A stretch of DNA of 64,000 bases from NCBI RefSeq assembly GCF_900659635.1, contig NZ_CAACVB010000015.1, positions 1 through 64,000 on the forward strand. The letters are read 5' to 3'. Position numbers and translations under genes: made by a program. Below, in pieces: positions 9,006 through 16,710 of this stretch. Position 1 is the stretch's first letter. Every line of letters starts with the position of its first letter. The notes under the pieces were generated by a model. That model was given only the letters and a program-made list of their open reading frames with translations, ran no database searches and was not told the DNA's origin. Origin of the DNA: Actinomadura roseirufa. Lineage in GTDB: Bacteria; Actinomycetota; Actinomycetes; Streptosporangiales; Streptosporangiaceae.

Positions 9006-9356
9006 ATGATCAACGGGGCGCACGTCATCCTCTACAGCCGCGACGCGGCGGCCGACCGCGCGTTCATCCGCGACGTCCTGGGGTTCCGGGACGTCGACGC
9101 GGGGAAGGGCTGGCTCGTCTTCAAGCTGCCGCCCGCCGAGCTGGCCGCCCACCCGACCGAGGGCGCGCCACGTCACGAGTTCTACCTGATGTGCGACGAC
9201 ATCCAGGCCACGCTCGCCGACCTGACCGCGCGGGGCGTGCACGTGGACGTGCCGGTGAGCGACCAGGGCTGGGGCCTGCTCGCGGCCATCCGGCTGCCGA
9301 GCGGGGGCGAGTTGCCCATCTATGAGCCGCACCACCCCACGGCGAAGGATCTCTGA
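9006..9356 (+). CDS. VOC/glyoxalase-like protein
   Basis: A 116-residue vicinal-oxygen-chelate protein, one domain of two beta-alpha-beta-beta-beta modules. It opens MINGAHVILYSRD and ends LPSGGELPIYEPHHP, with the E-x-Y-E-P end strand seen in bleomycin-resistance or extradiol-dioxygenase-like folds. Likely metal ligands are His7 and the late Glu. Activity is unknown. ATG 9006 is chosen because AAGGGGG lies six bases upstream. A cluster of DnaA boxes begins right after its stop. Confidence 0.8.
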   Translation: MINGAHVILYSRDAAADRAFIRDVLGFRDVDAGKGWLVFKLPPAELAAHPTEGAPRHEFYLMCDDIQATLADLTARGVHVDVPVSDQGWGLLAAIRLPSGGELPIYEPHHPTAKDL

Positions 9357-9800
9357 CCCGGTTGTCCACAGGCTGGGGGCAACTTTGCACACACCTTCGC
9401 GACCCCTTGAGCAGGCCCTTCGAGGGTCTGTGTCCACAGCGAAATCCCCAGTCCACAGGCTTTTCATGGGATCCCGAGCGGTATTCGTCCCGCCGTCCAC
9501 ACGCCCTGATGATCCCCTACAGTATCCACAGCCTGTGGATAACGTCGGTGCACAACCTGGGTATCACGCGCGCGAGCGATGTCCACCATTCTTCCCCAGG
9601 AGACCCCTCTTGCCCTGGACCACTTATCCACGGCGTGGATAACCCGGTGACCAGCGACAAGGACACGTGACGCACACGTCCGCGCACGGACTGTTCACAT
9701 CCTGTGGGCAACCATCTCCACAGCCCGGCGCGACCGGTGGACAACGTCACCCACCGGCAATCCCCAGCCTGGTCCCCAGCCCGACACGGTTATCCACCAT
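9357..9800. promoter_or_regulatory. DnaA-box cluster outside oriC
   Basis: At least ten DnaA-box-like 9-mers lie in about 440 bp of non-coding DNA. Those read directly: TTGTCCACA at 9362-9370, GTGTCCACA 9430-9438, CAGTCCACA 9449-9457, CCGTCCACA 9493-9501, GTATCCACA 9522-9530, TTATCCACA reverse 9534-9542, TTATCCACG 9624-9632 and its reverse 9634-9642, TTGTCCACC reverse 9736-9744, TTATCCACC 9790-9798. Two pairs are palindromic. The true oriC is about 29 kb away, so this may titrate DnaA, as described for DnaA-box clusters of Streptomyces and datA of Escherichia coli. No gene is seen here. The rest of the gap to 9980 shows nothing. Confidence 0.7.
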
Positions 9801-9980
9801 GCGCACACCGTCCCCGGGCGTCTCATCGAAGCGGGCAGACGAGGATGACCGCCGTCCAGCCAGATCCCCGCAGTCGCCGAGGAATGACGAGCGCGAACGT
9901 CCGCCGGGCTAGTCGGCCGACAACCCCCAGTAGAGGATTTCCTGGTGCTCATGCCCGTCGCGGTTGGCGGCGGCGCCGGC

Positions 9981-10565
9981 TCAGGCGGACGGGGCGAGGG
10001 CGCGCTCGATGATCGCGCGCGCGGCCTCGCGCGCCGCCGGAACGGTGTCGGTGATCGTCTCCAGCGCCGCGGCGGACATGGCGCCGTCGAGCAGGATCGT
10101 CAGCTCGCGGGCGAGGCGCGCCGGGTCCGCGGCGCCGGCCTGGGCGGCGAGGTCGCGCACCCAGGCCCGGACGGCCCGCTTGTGCTCGACCGTGGCCTGG
10201 TGGACCGGCGTGCCCGGCAGGGACTCGCTCGCCGTGTTCACGAAGACGCAGCCGCGGAACTTCTCGCCGTCGCCCTTCGCCGCCTCGATCGCGCCGAACA
10301 TCCCGGCGAGCCGCTCGCGCGGATCGTCTCCGGCGGCGGCCGCCGCCTCGCGGAGCATCCGCCGCCACTTCTCGTCGGCCTGCCGCAGGAACGTCAGCAC
10401 CAGGTCGTCCTTGGACTTGAAGTTCGCGTACAGGCTCGCCTTCGCCACGCCGGACTCGGCGATGATCCGGTCGATGCCGACGCCGCGGATGCCGTAGGCG
10501 TAGAAGAGGTCGGTCGCCGTCCGGAGTATCCGGTCACGGGCGGGTTCACGCGTCTTCGCGGCCAT
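9981..10565 (-). CDS. TetR/AcrR-family repressor
   Basis: A 194-residue TetR-family regulator. The N-terminal HTH (about residues 10-57) carries GVGIDRIIAESGVAKASLY and FKSKDDLVLTFL, typical of the family; the helical C-terminal ligand domain has the AVRAWVRDLA stretch of the YxaF/LmrA-like group. It probably represses the divergent-operator genes to its right: an operator-like half palindrome lies just before its own start (10603-10618) and two copies precede the flavin reductase gene. The ligand is unknown; electrophiles or quinones would fit the target enzymes. Confidence 0.85.
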   Translation of the reverse strand: MAAKTREPARDRILRTATDLFYAYGIRGVGIDRIIAESGVAKASLYANFKSKDDLVLTFLRQADEKWRRMLREAAAAAGDDPRERLAGMFGAIEAAKGDGEKFRGCVFVNTASESLPGTPVHQATVEHKRAVRAWVRDLAAQAGAADPARLARELTILLDGAMSAAALETITDTVPAAREAARAIIERALAPSA

Positions 10566-10602
10566 CGGACGGCTCCTCCCAGATGGCTCTCCATCCTATG
10601 GA

Positions 10603-10618
10603 CAGACAGGTCGGTCCG
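10603..10618. promoter_or_regulatory. Operator-like site before the TetR gene
   Basis: CAGACAGGTCGGTCCG matches the two palindromes at 11795 and 11829 at 12 or more of 16 positions. Its place 38 bp upstream of the TetR start suggests autoregulation. Confidence 0.55.
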
Positions 10619-10619
10619 G

Positions 10620-11216
10620 CTAATGCGTCCGCCCGCGCACCGGACGGAACACCTGGCCCTGTGCGTCCCCGCCGATGGCCTCGGCGTACGCACGCGCCAC
10701 GTCCGCCGCCGGGGTCCCCGCGGCACCGTCCCGGCCGATGGCCTCCAGCGTCTCGGCCACCCACCCTGGGCTCACCGCGTTCACCCGGAGTCCGCGCGGC
10801 ATCTCGGGCGCCGCCGCCCGGACGAACGCCTCCAGCCCCGCGTTGACGAGCACGCCGGAGGCCATACCGAGCATGGGTTCCTCGAAGGTTCCGCTGGTCA
10901 GCGTGACCGAGCCACCGTCCCGCAGATGGCGGGCCGCCCGGCGCACCAGATGGACCTGCCCCAGCAGCTTTCCGCGCGTCGCCGCCAGGAAGTCGTCGTC
11001 CGAGGTGAGCGGGACGAGCGCGCCGCTCGCCGCGCAGCACACGACGGCGTCCACGTCCCGGACGGCGGTGAAGAGCTCGTCCACCGAGCCCTCGTCGTCC
11101 ATGTCGACGCGTACGGGACCGCGCCGCGAAGCGCGCACGACCTCGTGCTCCCGCTCCAGCAGCGCGACGACGGCCGAACCGATGGTGCCGCCCGCACCGA
11201 TCACCACGATCTTCAT
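10620..11216 (-). CDS. Short-chain dehydrogenase/reductase
   Basis: A 198-residue short SDR. The Rossmann glycine motif GAGGTIGSA is at residues 7-15, and VDMDDEGSVDELF and the CCAASG stretch follow. The strand RVNAVSPGWV near residue 155 is the family hallmark. The usual YxxxK catalytic pair is not seen; SGVLVNAGLEAFV occupies that place, with no Tyr, as in the short-SDR group with N-A-G. Substrate unknown. ATG 11216 is 10 bases after the stop of the flavin reductase gene, so both are one operon under the TetR operators. Confidence 0.8.
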   Translation of the reverse strand: MKIVVIGAGGTIGSAVVALLEREHEVVRASRRGPVRVDMDDEGSVDELFTAVRDVDAVVCCAASGALVPLTSDDDFLAATRGKLLGQVHLVRRAARHLRDGGSVTLTSGTFEEPMLGMASGVLVNAGLEAFVRAAAPEMPRGLRVNAVSPGWVAETLEAIGRDGAAGTPAADVARAYAEAIGGDAQGQVFRPVRGRTH

Positions 11217-11226
11217 GATTCTCCTG

Positions 11227-11769
11227 TCAGACCGCGGCACGCCGCGGGGACCCGGCCAGCAGCGCGCGGTAGCTCCGCACGTGCCCGGCGAGCGCCTCGT
11301 CCCCGATGGACGACGCGCCATGCACGATGAACGGCCGCTCGTAGCGCATCCCGGTGAGGTTGGCCGTCGCGTCGAACGGCAGTAGCAGGTCGACCACCGG
11401 GAACCGGTTGAGCCCGCCGGGACGGTAGAGGTCCTCGCCTCCGCCGACGGCGGTGACGATCTGCATCGACCTGCCGCGCAGCGCGTGGCCCGCCGGGCCG
11501 TACGCCCAGCCGCGCTCGAAGACCTCGTCCAGCCACTTCTTCAGCAGCGGCGGAACCGAGTACCAGTAGAAGGGGAACTGCAGGACGACGCGGTCGTGCC
11601 CGACGAGGAGCCGCTGCTCGCGCGGCACGTCGAGGCGCAGGTCGGGGTACTCCGCGTAGAGGTCGTGGACGGTGACGTCCGGCAGGTCGCGGACGCCGTC
11701 CGCCAGCGCCGCGGTGACCCGGGAGGCGCCGAGGTCGGGGTGAGCGAGCACGACGAGCGTGCGTCCCAT
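11227..11769 (-). CDS. NAD(P)H dehydrogenase (quinone), flavodoxin-like
   Basis: A 180-residue member of the NQO/MdaB/KefF flavodoxin-like fold, which uses FMN or FAD to reduce quinones or azo compounds by two electrons. HPDLGASRVTAALAD at the N-terminus binds the flavin phosphate, FPFYWYSVPPLLKKWLDEV is the family signature (residues about 66-84), and the GGGEDLYRPGG loop follows. ATG 11769 has AAAGG upstream; GTG 11778 is too close to that site. First gene of a two-gene operon with the SDR, directly downstream of two palindromic operators. Confidence 0.85.
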   Translation of the reverse strand: MGRTLVVLAHPDLGASRVTAALADGVRDLPDVTVHDLYAEYPDLRLDVPREQRLLVGHDRVVLQFPFYWYSVPPLLKKWLDEVFERGWAYGPAGHALRGRSMQIVTAVGGGEDLYRPGGLNRFPVVDLLLPFDATANLTGMRYERPFIVHGASSIGDEALAGHVRSYRALLAGSPRRAAV

Positions 11770-11794
11770 GGCGATCACACCTTTCGGAACCAGG

Positions 11795-11844
11795 TAGACA
11801 GGTCTGTCTAGTCGATGCTCAGATTAAGCAGACAGACCTGTCTA
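11795..11844. promoter_or_regulatory. Two TetR operator palindromes
   Basis: TAGACAG-GT-CTGTCTA at 11795-11810 and CAGACAG-AC-CTGTCTA at 11829-11844 are near-identical inverted repeats with 34 bp between their starts. They lie 26 bp upstream of the reductase start and match the site before the TetR gene, so one repressor probably binds all three. The spacing would put two dimers on about the same face of the helix, three turns apart. Confidence 0.8.
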
Positions 11845-11916
11845 GTCAACTTTGGGAGAGACTCCCCGGGAACGCGCCCGAGTGAACGAGAACGATCAGC
11901 CGCTACAGGGCGTCTC

Positions 11917-12324
11917 TCAGAGGGTCTCCGCCCCGCGGTCGGGCGCCCACAACCGGTCGGCGTCCCCGGCGGCGACCCGCCCCCGGTACACGCCGATCTT
12001 GTGCTCGATGAGCTGGAGGTGCTGATGCATCTCGGCGAGCTTGGCGATCACGTCGGCGCGGTGGGCCTCCATGAGCGCGAGCCGCTCCCGCTCGTTGCCG
12101 TGTCCTTCGGCCACGAGCCGGGCGTACCGCCGGATCGTCCGGATGGGCATGCCGGTGGCCCGCAACCGGGTGCACACGGTGATCCACTCGAGGTCGAGCC
12201 GGTGGTAGCGGCGCCGGTTCCCGGCGGTGCGGTCCACGGGCGTGACGACCAGCCCGGCGCGCTCGTAGTACCGCAGCGTATGCACGCTGACCCCGGTGCG
12301 ACGTGCGGCCTCGGCGATCGGCAC
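11917..12324 (-). CDS. MerR-family regulator
   Basis: A 135-residue MerR-type regulator from the GTG at 12324. It starts PIAEAARRTGVSVHTLRYYE, the winged-helix DNA-binding domain, and continues through the RRYHRLDLEWI wing into a long dimerisation helix. It has no cysteine cluster, so it is not SoxR-like or metal-sensing. The frame is open to GTG 12372, but that codon lies inside the MerR-type palindrome of the promoter, while 12324 has GAGG close upstream; I therefore prefer the shorter form. It faces the DHA2 exporter and probably activates it. Confidence 0.85.
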   Translation of the reverse strand: MPIAEAARRTGVSVHTLRYYERAGLVVTPVDRTAGNRRRYHRLDLEWITVCTRLRATGMPIRTIRRYARLVAEGHGNERERLALMEAHRADVIAKLAEMHQHLQLIEHKIGVYRGRVAAGDADRLWAPDRGAETL

Positions 12325-12358
12325 GCCCGCCTCGGGAAGATCGTCCGCGTCCTGCCGG

Positions 12359-12389
12359 TTGACTTCGAGCACGCTCTAAATCCTAGCCT
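12359..12389 (+). promoter_or_regulatory. MerR-type promoter of the exporter gene
   Basis: A -35 TTGACT (12359-12364) and a -10 TAGCCT (12384-12389) are 19 bp apart, the over-long spacer typical of MerR-activated promoters. Inside it lies an inverted repeat, GACTTCGAGC at 12361-12370 and GCTCTAAATC at 12373-12382, with two mismatches. Transcription would start at about the ATG at 12398, giving a leaderless exporter mRNA. Confidence 0.7.
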
Positions 12390-12397
12390 CCGTGCCC

Positions 12398-13879
12398 ATG
12401 AGCACTTCGACACCGCCGGAGAGCACGCCCGGCGAGCTCACCCGCCGCCACCGGTACCTGGTGCTCACGATCTGCTGCGCGAGCGTCCTGGTCGTGGTCA
12501 TGGACATCTCCATCGTCACCGTGGCGCTGCCGGCGATCCGCCGCGACCTGCACGCCTCCGTGTCCGGCCTGCAATGGACGATCGACGCCTACACGCTGGT
12601 CCTGGCGAGCTTCCTGGTCCTGGCCGGGTCCACCGCCGACCGGGTCGGCCGCCGGCGGATCTTCCGGATCGGGCTCGCGGTGTTCGGGCTCGGCTCGCTG
12701 CTGTGCGGCCTCGCACCGGGCGTCGGCTGGCTGATCGCCGCGCGCGCCATGCAGGCCGCCGGCGGCACGATGCTCAACCCGGTGGCGATGGCGATCGTCG
12801 CCACCACGTTCACCGATCCGCGCGAGCGGGCCGGCGCCATCGGCGTGTTCGGCTCGACGGCCGGCCTGTCGCTGGCCCTCGGCCCGGTCCTCGGCGGCGC
12901 GCTGGTCGACCGCCTCGGCTGGCACTCCGTCTTCTGGGTCAACGTGCCGGTCGTGGCCGCCGCGCTCGCGGGGGCGGCGCGGTTCGTCCCTGAGTCCCGC
13001 GCCCCGCGGGCGCGCCGCGCGGATCCGGCGGGCCAGGCGCTGGTGATCCTGATGCTGGGCGGCGTCGTCTACGCGATCATCGAGTCCCGGCGGCTGGGCT
13101 GGACCTCACCGCTCATCGTCGGCCTGCTCGCCGTCGCCCTGCTCGCCGCGCTGGGCCTCCTCCGCCACGAGTCGCGCCGCGCCGACCCGCTGCTGGAACT
13201 GCGCCTGTTCCGCAGCGTGTCGTTCAGCTCTGCGATCCTCATGGCACTGTTCGCCCTGTGCGGGTTCAGCGCCTTCCTGTTCGTGACCACGCAGTACCTT
13301 CAGGACGTGCGCGGCATGTCGGCGCTGGCCGCGGGGCTGTGCCTGCTGCCGGTCGGCGGGCTGATCGCGGTGTTCTCCCCGCTCGTCGGGCGGACGGTCG
13401 GCGCGCGCGGCCCCCGGCTTCCGCTCGTGATCGCCGGGACCTGCCTCGCGCTGGGCGGCGCCGCGTCGCTCCGCCTCGGCCCGGCCACCCCGCTCCCGGC
13501 CGTCCTCGCGGTCTACCTGCTGTTCGGTGCCTTCCTCGCCGCCGTCAACCCGCCGATCACCAACACGGCCGTCACCGGGATGCCGCGCTCGATGGCGGGG
13601 GTGGCGGGGTCCCTGGCCTCCGCCGGACGGCAGACCGGCACCACCCTGGGCGTCGCGATCTCCGGGACGATCGTGGGCTCCGCCGCGTCGCACGGCGGCA
13701 CGGCGTTCACCGGCGCCGCGCACCGCGTGTGGTGGCTGGTGCTCGCCCTCGGCGTCGGCATCGTCCTGCTGGGGCTGCTCAGCACCGGCCGCTGGGCCAG
13801 GTCCACCGCCACCCGCGCAGCGGCCCTGTTCGACGAGGTGGACCGAGGCACGGACCTCCGAACCCCCTCCCACCGATGA
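12398..13879 (+). CDS. DHA2/EmrB-type MFS drug exporter
   Basis: A 493-residue major-facilitator transporter of the 14-helix DHA2 family, driven by proton import. Early helices contain MDISIVTVALPAIRRDL and LQWTIDAYTLVLAS; the loop motif DRVGRRRIFRIG (motif A) is near residue 80; motif C is at GSTAGLSLALGPVLGGAL near residue 150. The hydrophilic 460-493 tail is cytosolic. Substrates are usually amphiphilic drugs or secondary metabolites and cannot be told. It lies divergent from a MerR regulator with only the shared promoter between. ATG 12398 fits the predicted start of transcription; GTG 12392 is also possible. Confidence 0.9.
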   Translation: MSTSTPPESTPGELTRRHRYLVLTICCASVLVVVMDISIVTVALPAIRRDLHASVSGLQWTIDAYTLVLASFLVLAGSTADRVGRRRIFRIGLAVFGLGSLLCGLAPGVGWLIAARAMQAAGGTMLNPVAMAIVATTFTDPRERAGAIGVFGSTAGLSLALGPVLGGALVDRLGWHSVFWVNVPVVAAALAGAARFVPESRAPRARRADPAGQALVILMLGGVVYAIIESRRLGWTSPLIVGLLAVALLAALGLLRHESRRADPLLELRLFRSVSFSSAILMALFALCGFSAFLFVTTQYLQDVRGMSALAAGLCLLPVGGLIAVFSPLVGRTVGARGPRLPLVIAGTCLALGGAASLRLGPATPLPAVLAVYLLFGAFLAAVNPPITNTAVTGMPRSMAGVAGSLASAGRQTGTTLGVAISGTIVGSAASHGGTAFTGAAHRVWWLVLALGVGIVLLGLLSTGRWARSTATRAAALFDEVDRGTDLRTPSHR

Positions 13880-14119
13880 CCGACGGTACCCACCGCCCCT
13901 GGCGAAGCCCGAGTCCTGCGCTTTACAACGCGACCCGATTAGTGAACCCGCGCCAACGCGGTCGAACTGCTCGAATGGTTCTGTCGACGTCTAGCGGCAG
14001 CGTTTGTCGATGAGTTTGGGCAACGCCCCTGATCATCGAAATCTGGTGTCGATGAGTTTGGTGAACACCAGGGTCCTTGCGGTGGGAGCATGATGCGTAA
14101 CTCACCGTGAGAGGGCTGG

Positions 14120-15769
14120 ATGCCGCGGCAGTCGAAGACCGAGCTGTACGCAGCGATCCGGCGTGACGTGCGCGCGGGCCTGTCGATCCGGGGTGCGATG
14201 CGTAGGTATCACGTGTCTCATCCCACGGTGAGTAAAGCGCTGGCGTCGGCGTGGCCGGAACCGCGGAAGAAGCTTCCGCCGCGGGCGTCGCGGGTCGATT
14301 CTTACAAGCCGGTGATCGATGCGATGTTGCTGGCGGACCTGGATGCTCCGCGCAAGCAGCGCCATACCACCAAGAGGATCTTCGACCGGCTGGTTGCTGA
14401 GCACGAGGCGGGTGATCTGTCGTATGGGATCGTGCGTCGTTATGTCGCTGAGCGGCGCCCGCAGATTCGGGTGGAGGCCGGCCGTGCTCCGGTGGAGGCG
14501 TTCATCTCCCAGACGCACCGGCCAGGTGCTGAGGCGGAGGTCGATTTCGGGGACGTCACGGTTCGTTTAGCTGGCCAGCAGGTGACGTGTTACCTGTTCA
14601 GTCTGCGTCTGTCGTATTCGGGTAAGGCGGTGCACCGGGTGTTCGCCTCTTGCGGGCAGGAGGCGTTCTTCGAGGGGCACGTGCATGCCTTCGATGTGCT
14701 GGGCGGGGTGCCGTTCGGCAAGATCCGGTACGACAACCTCGAGTCCGCGGTCGCTCAGATCCTGGGGTTTTCCCGGCAGCGGGTGGAGACCGAGCGGTGG
14801 ACAGCGTTTCGCTCGCACTACGCCATCGACAGCTTCTACTGCCGCCCGGGGATCGAGGGCGCGCATGAGAAGGGCGGGGTGGAGGGCCAGATCGGATGGT
14901 TCCGGCGCAACCACTTCGTGCCGGTGCCCGAGGTCGGCTCACTGGCCGAGCTGAACGAGATGGTCGATCGCTGGGACGTCGAGGACGAGCAGCGGCGGAT
15001 CCGCTCGCGTCCCCGCACGGTCGGTGAGTACTTCGCCGCTGAGAAAGAGCTGCTGAAGCCGTTGCCGATCGAGCGCTTCGAGACGGGGCGGCAGTTCTCG
15101 CTGCGGGTGGACCGTCACAGCCAGATCAGTGTCCGCACCAACCGTTACTCGGTGCCGGTGCGGTTGATCGGCCGGATGGTCCGGGTGGTGCTGCATGCCT
15201 CGGAGCTGATCGTCTATGACGGGCGCGAGGAAGTCGCCCGTCATGAACGGCTCAAGGCCAAGGGCCAGTCGCGCCTGGAACTCGACCACTATCTCGAAGC
15301 GCTGGTCCGCAAGTCCGGGGCTCTGCCGGGTGCGACCGCATTGGAACAGGCCCGCGCCGCGGGACGGTTCACCCCCGTCCACGACGCGTGGTGGGCGGAG
15401 GCATGCAAGGCCCACGGCGACGCGGCAGGCACTCGCGCGCTGGTCGAGGTGCTGTTGCTGGCCCGCCACATGGCCCACGAACACATCGTCGCCGGCATCG
15501 CCACCGCCCTGCGGGCCGGAGCGCTGACCGCTGATGCGGTCGCGCTGGAGGCCCGCAAAGCGGCTGAGGCCGATGACTGTCCGGCCGTGCCCGAAGACGA
15601 CTCTGAACCTCTGGCACCGGCGCAGGCGACGGTGACGTCGCTGACCGCCCGGCGGCTGGCCCAGCTTCCCCCCGACAGGCGTCCCCTGCCTTCGGTGGCC
15701 CCCTACGACCAGCTCCTGCGCCGCCGTGCCGGCGGGCAGGACTCCACCAGCAAGGAAGAGATGCGATGA
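14120..15769 (+). CDS. istA: IS21 transposase IstA
   Basis: A 549-residue DDE transposase. The N-terminal HTH (RRYHVSHPTVSKALA) binds element ends. The catalytic core follows with EVDFGDV (first Asp, about residue 140), RYDNLESAV (second Asp, about 204) and AHEKGGVEGQ (the Glu, about 252), all present. The C-terminal half has the RYSVPVRLIGR beta-barrel region usual for IstA. ATG 14120 begins at MPRQSKTELY. Its last codon overlaps the first of istB (ATGA), a sign of coupled translation. Confidence 0.92.
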   Translation: MPRQSKTELYAAIRRDVRAGLSIRGAMRRYHVSHPTVSKALASAWPEPRKKLPPRASRVDSYKPVIDAMLLADLDAPRKQRHTTKRIFDRLVAEHEAGDLSYGIVRRYVAERRPQIRVEAGRAPVEAFISQTHRPGAEAEVDFGDVTVRLAGQQVTCYLFSLRLSYSGKAVHRVFASCGQEAFFEGHVHAFDVLGGVPFGKIRYDNLESAVAQILGFSRQRVETERWTAFRSHYAIDSFYCRPGIEGAHEKGGVEGQIGWFRRNHFVPVPEVGSLAELNEMVDRWDVEDEQRRIRSRPRTVGEYFAAEKELLKPLPIERFETGRQFSLRVDRHSQISVRTNRYSVPVRLIGRMVRVVLHASELIVYDGREEVARHERLKAKGQSRLELDHYLEALVRKSGALPGATALEQARAAGRFTPVHDAWWAEACKAHGDAAGTRALVEVLLLARHMAHEHIVAGIATALRAGALTADAVALEARKAAEADDCPAVPEDDSEPLAPAQATVTSLTARRLAQLPPDRRPLPSVAPYDQLLRRRAGGQDSTSKEEMR

Positions 15770-16563
15770 CGACCAACCGCCACCGTGGGCTGACCGAACA
15801 AGCCGCCGACACGGCAGTGGACACCGCCTGCCGCATGCTGCGCCTGCCGACCATCCGGGCCAAGTTCACCGAACTCGCCGAGACCGCTGCCCGCGAACAG
15901 ATGTCTTATCGCGGGTTCTTGGCCGAACTACTCATGGCCGAGTGCGACGACCGCAACCGGCGGCGCTCCGAGCGCCGGATCAAGGCCGCCGCTTTCCCCC
16001 GCGACAAGTCGCTGCGCGAGTTCGACTTCGACTCCAACCCCAACATCGACCCTGCGACCATCCACACCCTGGCCGCCTGCGACTGGGGCCGCAAGGGCCA
16101 GCCGCTCTGCCTGATCGGCGATTCGGGAACCGGCAAGTCCCACCTGCTCATCGCCCTGGGCACCGAAGCGGCGATGGCCGGCTTCCGGGTGAAGTACACC
16201 CTGGCGACCAAGCTGGTCAACGAACTCGTCGAGGCCGCCGACGACAAGCAGCTGTCCAAGACGATCTCCCGCTACGGGCGGGTGGACCTGCTTTGCATCG
16301 ACGAACTGGGATACATGGAGCTGGACCGGCGCGGCGCCGAACTGCTGTTCCAGGTCCTGACCGAACGCGAGGAGAAGAACAGCCTGGCGATCGCCTCCAA
16401 CGAGTCCTTCGGCGGCTGGACCAAGACCTTCACCGACCCCCGCCTTTGCGCCGCGATCGTCGACCGCCTCACCTTCGGCGGAACCATCATCGAAACCGGC
16501 ACCGACTCCTACCGCCTGGCCCAGACCCGCGCCCGGCAACAACAGCAGGCAACAGCCGGCTGA
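15766..16563 (+). CDS. istB: IS21 ATPase helper IstB
   Basis: A 265-residue AAA+ ATPase that remodels target DNA and guides IstA. Walker A GDSGTGKSHLL sits near residue 120, Walker B LLCIDELGYM near 178 and sensor IASNESFGGW near 208. The N-terminal region from TACRMLRLPTIRAKF is a typical DNA-binding arm. It overlaps istA by four bases. Intact and full length, which matches a functional IS21 element. Confidence 0.92.
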   Translation: MTTNRHRGLTEQAADTAVDTACRMLRLPTIRAKFTELAETAAREQMSYRGFLAELLMAECDDRNRRRSERRIKAAAFPRDKSLREFDFDSNPNIDPATIHTLAACDWGRKGQPLCLIGDSGTGKSHLLIALGTEAAMAGFRVKYTLATKLVNELVEAADDKQLSKTISRYGRVDLLCIDELGYMELDRRGAELLFQVLTEREEKNSLAIASNESFGGWTKTFTDPRLCAAIVDRLTFGGTIIETGTDSYRLAQTRARQQQQATAG

Positions 16564-16710
16564 GCATCTCCAGCGACCGCATCAGGGCGGGCGGGCCTGA
16601 CGGCTCTACCCGGTACCCCCTGCTTGTGTCCCTGTTCCCGTCATCACCGCATCGCTGGGAGTCCTCGGCGTTCTGCGTTTCGATCCCGCCGAGCCAGTGA
16701 CGCGCGTGGC

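Larger units (their letters stand above)
14005..16563 (+). mobile_element. IS21-family insertion sequence
   Basis: An istA-istB pair with a left end that carries two 15-bp direct repeats, TGTCGATGAGTTTGG, at 14005-14019 and 14047-14061. Multiple terminal repeats at the ends are a mark of IS21, where IstA binds them. I did not find a clear inverted copy on the right between 16564 and 16710, so the right end is undefined or has decayed. Both genes look intact, so the element could supply active transposase. It lies between the MFS exporter and the FAD monooxygenase genes and does not break a recognisable gene. Confidence 0.8.

Noticed and set aside
11917-12324. The MerR protein as SoxR, source of control for the 19.1-kb box
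   Set aside because: It lacks the cysteine cluster for the 2Fe-2S centre.
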